This document shows positions 57,562-64,000 of a stretch of DNA of 64,000 nt, piece after piece (position 1 is the first letter of the stretch; every line of letters begins with the position of its first letter). Source of the stretch: Stenogyne calaminthoides. Lineage: Eukaryota; Streptophyta; Magnoliopsida; Lamiales; Lamiaceae. The notes under the pieces are model-generated. The model was not told the origin of the DNA and did not search any database. It saw only the letters and a list, made by a program, of their open reading frames with translations. The position numbers and the translations under genes are program-made. The stretch covers positions 35,448,804-35,512,803 of the forward strand of contig JBBCBC010000001.1 in the NCBI GenBank assembly GCA_037126765.1, given 5' to 3'.

Positions 57562-59203
57562 GTGTTTTTTGCAATGGACTATCTGTTGACTCTTTCTTTA
57601 AAATCTCCAATTTTGGATGGATCCAACTATCCCTATTGTAAACCTAAAATGCGCATGTACATTAAGTCCATAGATGAGAAAGCATGGCGTAGTGTGTTAT
57701 TTAGTTGGAATCCACCAAAGACATTTGATGATAAAGATGGAGAATCTCAAGTCAAAAAAGAGATTGATTGGTCCAATGATGAATGCACATTGGCCAATTT
57801 CAATTATAAAGTCCTTAATGCGATTTTTACTGCTACTAATATTTTTATATTTAAACTGATATCTAACTGTGCTTCTTCTAAGGATGCATGAAAAATATTG
57901 CAGAAACATTGTGAAGGATCAGAAAGTGTTCGAAGGACTAGACTTCGAATGTTGGGAACCAAGTTTGAGAACTTGAGAATGAAAGATGATGAAACCATTT
58001 CATCATACAATGAAAGGATAAGTGAGATTGCTAATGAGTCACACTCACTTGGTGGTCCAATTTCCAACACTCGATTAGTGAATAAGATACTTAGAACTGT
58101 TCCTAAACGATTTGATGCTAAAATATGTGCAATAGAAGAGGCTAAGAATACTGATTTATTAAGTCAAAATGAGTTGATCAGTATTTTGAAAACTTATGAG
58201 ATAAACTCAAATATTAAAGATGATGATAAACATGAGAATGATAAAGACAAGAAAATACTTACTTTTAGAGGTGAAACTTCTGATAATGTTGGTAAACATC
58301 CTTATGTTACTGAAGTTGATTCTGATGAAGATGTTTCTGATTTATGTGATGAAAATCTTTCTGAATAATTTGCTCTTATCACTAAGAAATTCAAATCTTT
58401 TCTAAAAGGAAAGTTCAGAAAACCAAATGGTAATTTTAAACCAAAAGATAAGTTTAATCAGAATTCTTCTCCCTCTGATAAAAAGTTTGTTCCAAGCCAG
58501 TCTTCCAGTTTCAATTAACCTAGACAATTTACTAAGGATAACAAGTTCAAATATGATCCTGAGTACAGAAAAAAGGTTAAATGTGATGCATGTTCTGGAT
58601 ATGGTCACTATGCTAATGAATGTGCTAATACCATGCTTAGAAAAAAATGAACTTTAATGCTACCTTAAGTGATGATTCTGGTGATGATACTGATGCTGGT
58701 AAATGTGAACTAAGTGCTATGTCTGCTAGAATAGTTTATGATGATACTTTTGATGATGATCTTGATGATTATTGGTCTGAAGCAGATTTACATATTATCA
58801 CAACATCTGAAACAACATTCAGTAAATATGATTATGAGATTAACTGTTTTGCTGGAACTATTCTAAATGTTAAAACTTAAAATTCTGCTGAGTGTAACTC
58901 TGAATATCTGAAGTTTAAAACTTATTTAGAAACTAAAAAACAGGTGTTGAGTTCCTTATCTTTAGAAAAATCAGATTTGAAAGAGAATCTTTTAAAGCTT
59001 GAAGTTCTTTTAACTAGAAAAGATGTGGAAATTTCTTCTTTGAAAAATGAGCTTAAGTGTACTACTCTGAGTTTTAAAAAGTTTTCTGCAAGCACTGCTG
59101 AATTGAACGATGCTTTAATTATTGGAAGATCAAGCAATGTTGGTCTTGGTTTTGAGAAAACTACTGAAGATACTCCAATCTGTTGGGGTTATACTGAAAA
59201 GTA
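57562..59203 (+). pseudogene. Copia G gag with CCHC zinc knuckle (broken)
   Basis: A start at 57574 (MDYLLTLSLKSPILDG) leads into a UBN2-type copia gag: GSNYPYCKPKMRMYIKSID, then, after a Trp-to-stop change at 57889-57891, KILQKHCEGSESVRRTRLRM and LGTKFENLRMKDDETISSY. Stops also fall at 58366-58368 and near 58515. The zinc knuckle CDACSGYGHYANEC lies at about 58579-58620. A frame change near 58640 in a run of A leads to a Ser/Asp-rich part (58647-58880) and a coiled-coil part (58944-59200). The element is then cut by the F-family LTR at 59204, so pol is not present here. Confidence 0.82.
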
Positions 59204-60889
59204 TGCTTTTACTTTGTATAACCAAACTGAATTTCTTATTTATTTTATTGAAATAAATTATTTATCACATGTTGCATTAAATATGAATGAATGTTGTATA
59301 TATTTACTGCATACCCGTTCGATAAGTCAGTATATGTTACGTTGTAGTTAATTTGGTGATACCAGATCGCAGAAGATCAAATTAACAGTTCCTCGTGACT
59401 AAGTACATATTCACAACCCAGATGGAAATGAACAACCCATCATGAAAGGTTGAAGTGTAAGGCTCAGATTGACTTGTCTTGACCAAGGGATTACACTAGT
59501 GAATTATGATGCGCTGAAAAGGACTTACATGAGGATAAATTCTTCGGTACTGAATATACAAGAATTAGACCTCAGTGGTTCGTTATTTCTTAATCTTCAT
59601 CCCTTAAATAGGATTGTGTGAAATTAATAACTATTGCTTTGACTTATGATGCGAAGAGAATCAATGCGATTCGATACCTTGTATCTTGGGCAATATTATT
59701 AATTACATGACGATTGCTAAGATTTAATACGGAGAATCGCGTGCAAGTATGGCTTGCTTGATTTGTCCCCTTGGTGGGCTCAGAATCTTTATCATACCAA
59801 ATCTTGCAAGTGAAAATTTATTTGCGGTATGGATAATAATGTTGAGCTATCTTTACTCCAAGGACAAAGATATTAATTAATATAAAGTCTGTTCACTGGC
59901 TTAATTAATTAATGGACTAAGATAATCTTAAACCCGGGAAATAATGACCGGGAGCCATATTATTGTGAAGTCGTAATTTGGGTTAAGATGGATAGTTCAA
60001 TATTAATTTTATAGTGGAGTAAATTAATATTAATGGGCTTGAAAATATTTTGGTTAAATATTAAAGTTTCACAACCCATTGGAGGTCCAATCTTAATTCT
60101 CCTAAAGGCCCCTCAAATAGCCCAAATTAAAGTCCAATTAATGAAAAGGAGAAGAAAATATTTTGCCTATTTTTCCTAATTATTTTCGAAAATATGAGTA
60201 GGAGAGAGAAAAGATTTTTTTAATTTTCTTGGAAAGATATTACGGAATAAGTATTCTTGAGATACAAGTTTATCCCATAAATTCAAGAAAGGAAAAAGAT
60301 CTTATTTCTTCTTGTTATGAAATTTTCGAAAATAATGAAAGGCAAGAAGGAGGAGAAGATTTTGTTGGGAGATATTTTGGGAAATAGAATATATTGGATA
60401 TATTCTAGATTGTATCTTGAGGAAGAAGCAAAGAAATTTCCCAATGCCCAACTAGACCTAATTTTTGTCCCCCCTTGCTCTATAAATAGGGGATGAATTT
60501 TTCATCCCCGGTGCAATTCCATGTGTTGGAAAAATTAGAAATCGCAAAGGTGGTGGCCAAATATTTTATTTTCTCCTTTAAAATTAAAATTATTCGTTGA
60601 TAATCCTCCCACCGGATTACGTTCGTGGACGTGGGACATATTTGAGAAGGCACTTTGGGTTGATCCATCGTCTCAACGGTTGTCTCTATGAGAGGTTAGT
60701 ATTTACGTAATTCCTTGATTCCGCATGCTTAGGATTTATGTGAATTACGTGTACGCATGATGTTTATTTGCTTATTAATTATTATGTTGAATTGGTTTAG
60801 GATTAATTCATGTTAGTAATTAATTAATTAATTTAAATATGTATTTAAATTAACCTCGAATAGATCCGGGTACCCCTAATTTCCCAACA
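59204..60889 (+). repeat. F-family 5' LTR (about 1.68 kb)
   Basis: It ends AATTTCCCAACA at 60889, immediately before a primer site. The start is ambiguous: TGCTTTTACTTTG (59204) or TGTATAACC (59215). A TATA (CTATAAATAGGGG) is at 60480-60492. Its first part is repeated in - orientation at 8577-9273, and a diverged relative is at 34866-35870. Confidence 0.78.
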
Positions 60890-60891
60890 AC

Positions 60892-60904
60892 TGGTATCAG
60901 AGCC
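60892..60904 (+). other. F-family primer-binding site
   Basis: TGGTATCAGAGCC, complementary to initiator tRNA-Met, two bases after the LTR. Confidence 0.88.
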
Positions 60905-62119
60905 TCGGTTTCGAGCTTTGTATTTAAATTATGTTGGCCATTAAATTTTATTGAAAATTGAATAGTAGAATTGTTATATCTGTTTTGCAGGTATCCAATT
61001 GTCATGGTATTTAATATGTTTATTTATTTCATGCGTATGAATGGTTTTAATTCGACTCGTTCGAATTTATTTTTCTCATAAGAAAATCCATGAGAAGATT
61101 ATGCTATTTGATTTGTTCAATGTAATAGACTAGTCTACATTTAGGTTTATTTATTTTGTAAAATAAATTGCAACCTGATCGAAGACAAAGATGTAGACGA
61201 GAAATTAAAATGGATCCGGAACCCTACGCGGGCGATGTGCATCGCGTGAAATGTGCCAAGGGAGGCACGCGTGCGACGCGGCCGTCTCCAGGCGGAGACG
61301 GGCACGACACCAAGCGTCGGGCGGGATTGGCCCCCAGAACGCACGGGAGGGCGAGGCAAGGGCGCGCTGGAAGAGCATGTGCCCGCGTGCTGCGCGGGCA
61401 AGCGAGGCGCGCGCCATGGACACGCCACAAGACATGGGTGCGCCATGGGCGCCCACCCCCACCGCCTGTCGAAGCGCCAAAATTCGCCGAGAGCGTCTTG
61501 GCGGGTGACGCACGTTGTGCCTAGGAGTAGGGGCGCGGTCGCTCGGCCAAGGGACCGGCCGGATGCCGGCGTGCATCTCGGCTGCAAGCTATTTGGCATG
61601 GCGTTTTGAGACGGAGTTCTTTTCGAGACGTTCGAGTGGGAGAAATTCAAGACGACGTTTCTTCAAAATCAAGCCAAGAAAAATCAAACCATGACAATTG
61701 GATAATTTGTGCCCAATATGTTTATTTTTCTGCTGTGCTTGATTTATTGTTGTATTTTCTTATGCTTTATTTAATTTGTTTAAATGTGTTTGCATGATAA
61801 TTTCTCAACGAAAAATCTCAAATTCAAAAATTACTAAGTATGTTTTAAACAATTAATTCGGTTTTGAATCGAATTAATTTTGGCTTCCATGATTTATTTA
61901 TTTGTGAAATCTTTTGGAGAAATTCCCCTAAGGGACGGCCAAAAGAAAGCTTTCACATGAATAAATTCTCAAAAGGATGATTGTGAAGTATTATTAGTGG
62001 CGACGATGACCCTCCCAAGAGTCTCGATCAAAACGAAGTAGTAATTCTGTATTTAATCATGGTTAAAAAATTAAAGGTTTGTAACTGTTCTTGTTTGTAA
62101 CCCGCCCAAGAGGCTCATT
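60905..62119 (+). other. F-element leader, non-coding, with GC-rich island
   Basis: Between the primer site and the solo LTR no believable gene is seen. The middle (about 61200-61620) is very GC-rich while both sides are AT-rich; long open frames occur in several frames on both strands there, which is expected of GC-rich sequence with few stops. It continues to the right of the solo LTR (63877-64000), again without a recognisable gene. Confidence 0.55.
62115..62119. other. Solo LTR target-site duplication, left copy (TCATT)
   Basis: TCATT, matched at 63877-63881. Confidence 0.93.
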
Positions 62120-63876
62120 TGTTGGTCCCGGTGCAAACGAGTCTCACACATGTATGGGGGGGGAATACACGTGTTCAATGATTTTTAAAAACTTTTTCTT
62201 ACGGAGATCAGATGGGTCAGGATGTCCTGAGAATTTTGCCCTGAGAAGCACAAATCGCCCTGAGTCAAAGTCTACTGAGACAATGATCCTGAGCAGCTTT
62301 CAGAAGCTTCAAATTAGCCCAACTGATCCTGAGTTTTATCAGAGATCCTGAGAAGCTTGGATCAGATAATTATCTTACTGAACACTTAGTAGAGTCAGTT
62401 CAGTTTGGTAACTATTTGTTCTAGCTACACAAGAGTGCGGGAATGGTTGGCCCTAAGTTTATACTAGTTTTAACTTGCTAAAAATCTCTTCCTTATTAAA
62501 ATAGTGGTTAAGGCTGTGAACAATTTGATGCAAGTTCAGTGGATTGTTTCCAACTGAATATTAGTAAAATATGCTTTCAGTGAAAAACATGCAACATATA
62601 GAATGCAGAACAGAAAGCAAACAACACAACAATTATAGTGGTTCAAAGACTCAAGCTCCTAAATCCACTCTCTCTGATCTTCATAGAAATTCCTTAACAC
62701 ACTTCCTAAAGCTTTCAGGCTGACTTACTACAGCTTACTCACTTTTCTACCTTGAGTTTTCAGGCTGACTCACTGCAGCTTACTAACTCAACACACACAA
62801 GTTTTCAGACTACCACAAGTAGCTTACTAACTTCTCATCTAGAGTTTTCTGGTGACTAACCTGCAGCTTACTCACTCTTTAGAACTCTAACTCACAAAAA
62901 AATTACACACACAAACTACCTTATCAAAGGGTTTGGGTTTGGTTGGTTTCCAACTCGGGTGAGATATCCTTTACAATAAGAACAAATGCAAAGGCTAGGA
63001 TATCTCTACTAAGCTTTGGATATATCTATCAAATCTAGGCTTAGTGAATGAGCTCTCTCCAATGTGAAACCCTTGAGAAATTCTAGGGTTTTCGAGTGCT
63101 TCAATTTGCAAGAATACGAATAAGCTCTTAAGTTGCTGCAATTTCCCGTAACCTCTTAATGGTGAAGGTCACTGATATTTATAGGCAACTTCTTCCAAGG
63201 TCACTCTTTGAAAAACTATCTGTTGGAAGAGATAGCATCAAGAGTTTCCTCTTCTGGTTATTGATGAACGACTACTTTTAGGGTTTGAACACTCCCTTGC
63301 ATGTTTTAGGTAATATGCAGCCATGTAGCCAATCACCAATTTTTGCAGTCTGGAACATAGTACTATTGACAAAATTCAGTGTCCTGTCGCTTTCATTGTT
63401 AGTAAAGTACAGTGTTATCTTTCTCTGGTTGGTTCTTGTCTTCAGTGAATGTACACAAACAAAATGACTCTTTTAGGTCAATCTCTCTGAATGAGACAAC
63501 CTTAAACAACACTTAGTTTTAGTTCATTTTGACTGCACTTTAAATATTTTGGGCAACATTCATTCTTTGTAAATGTGAATCTTCCTCAGTTTTGTATGTA
63601 CTCAGATATATATTCTTCAGGTCCTCTGAACATTCAGGTTTACCTGAGTCTTCAGTAACTCCTGAGTCTTCAGTAACTCCTGAGTCTTCAGTATCTTCTG
63701 AGTCTTCAGTATCTTTAAAATTCCCTGATCTATATCTGCTGACTATACATGGTGCAGATATCTTCCTTAACAATTCTATACTGAAACCTGACTTAGACTA
63801 TCAAGATCATCCTGAACATGTCATACTCAGGGGTTTTGAGATCTAATCAAAACTCTATTAAATTCATCTCCCAACA
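62120..63876 (-). mobile_element. Solo LTR (1757 bp) of a related copia family
   Basis: On the + strand it runs from TGTTGGTCCCGGTGC to CATCTCCCAACA, with a matching TCATT duplication. Blocks near 62640-62960 (GTGGTTCAAAGACTC, CCAACTCGGGTGAG) resemble those in the other LTRs in - orientation. U3 array: four units of 18 bp with GAGTCTTCAG at 63643-63714. No internal part remains, as expected after recombination between the two LTRs. Confidence 0.9.
63643..63714 (-). repeat. U3 array of the solo LTR, four 18-bp units
   Basis: CCTGAGTCTTCAGTAACT is present twice, then two units ending GTATCT. Confidence 0.9.
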
Positions 63877-63881
63877 TCATT
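63877..63881. other. Solo LTR target-site duplication, right copy (TCATT)
   Basis: Same five bases as 62115-62119. Confidence 0.93.
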
Positions 63882-64000
63882 TAAAACTATTTTGAGATGT
63901 TGGCTGATGCATGTTCATATTTTTTTGAGATTTTAATATGAATCATGTGATCGAATTATGTGATTTTCTTTGTGTTGATCCGGATATTGACACAAGATGT

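Noticed and set aside
61147..61650. Long overlapping ORFs on both strands (up to 167 codons)
   Set aside because: They lie in GC-rich sequence where stops are rare, overlap in several frames and resemble no known protein. I do not annotate them as genes.
1..64000. A plant pararetrovirus insertion as the source of the RT sequences
   Set aside because: Domain orders are gag-protease-integrase-RT (copia) and gag-protease-RT (gypsy) with LTRs and 5-bp duplications; no movement-protein-like or coat-protein-like region of a pararetrovirus is seen.

Overview
This window looks like a repeat-dense stretch of a plant nuclear genome, most likely a eudicot. The evidence is AT-rich sequence, Ty1/copia and Ty3/gypsy elements with plant-type gag and pol motifs, initiator-tRNA-Met primer sites, a CACTA end with TAGCGATG subterminal repeats, and one short fragment resembling the start of a plant ubiquitin-like protein. 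No complete host gene is present and nearly every coding region is broken. The species cannot be named from this window.

Layout. Three long copies of one Sirevirus-like copia family (here E1, E2, E3) dominate: E1 (+) enters from the left edge and ends at 8576; E2 (-) is 12476-28049, flanked by GTGAG; E3 (+) is 36491-51006, flanked by GGTTG. Each carries pol and then, downstream of RNase H, an extra module of about 4 kb (here ORF-X) before the 3' LTR; gag and the 5' LTR are visible in E2 and E3. E2 sits inside the gag of a Tat-like gypsy element (gypsy A, - strand, pieces 9274-12475 and 28050-30193). Gypsy A is itself inserted in the gag of a second copy (gypsy B, 30194-32448). The RNase H of gypsy A is cut by an LTR of another family (8577-9273), and E1 abuts the cut end of that LTR. 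From 32.4 to 35.9 kb lie remnants of further LTR elements.

E3 is inserted in low-copy-looking sequence that starts with a ubiquitin-like-5-like fragment (36244-36297) and resumes at 51012-52176. That sequence is interrupted again by E4 (52182-56094, TGATT duplication), a non-autonomous element with two 1.8-kb LTRs and only 240 bp between them. A CACTA transposon end (56156) follows, then a copia gag (57562-59203), then the 5' LTR, primer site and non-coding leader of another element (59204 onward). The leader has a GC-rich island and is interrupted by a solo LTR (62120-63876, TCATT duplication).

The most interesting system is the ORF-X module. In all three copies pol is followed by a motif that looks like an old copia 3' end (GTGGGACAT or similar, then TGTTGGGAAAT or similar), then promoter-like sequence, then a candidate leader intron (donor TG/GTAAT, acceptor ending within 4 bases of the ATG), then about 1000-1100 codons. 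These encode a globular N-terminal part, a basic and Ser/Pro-rich linker, coiled coils, and a conserved C-terminal part. A second polypurine tract and the real 3' LTR follow. This is consistent with a transcription unit of outside origin captured behind an ancestral 3' LTR. No envelope-like membrane segment is visible and I assign no function.
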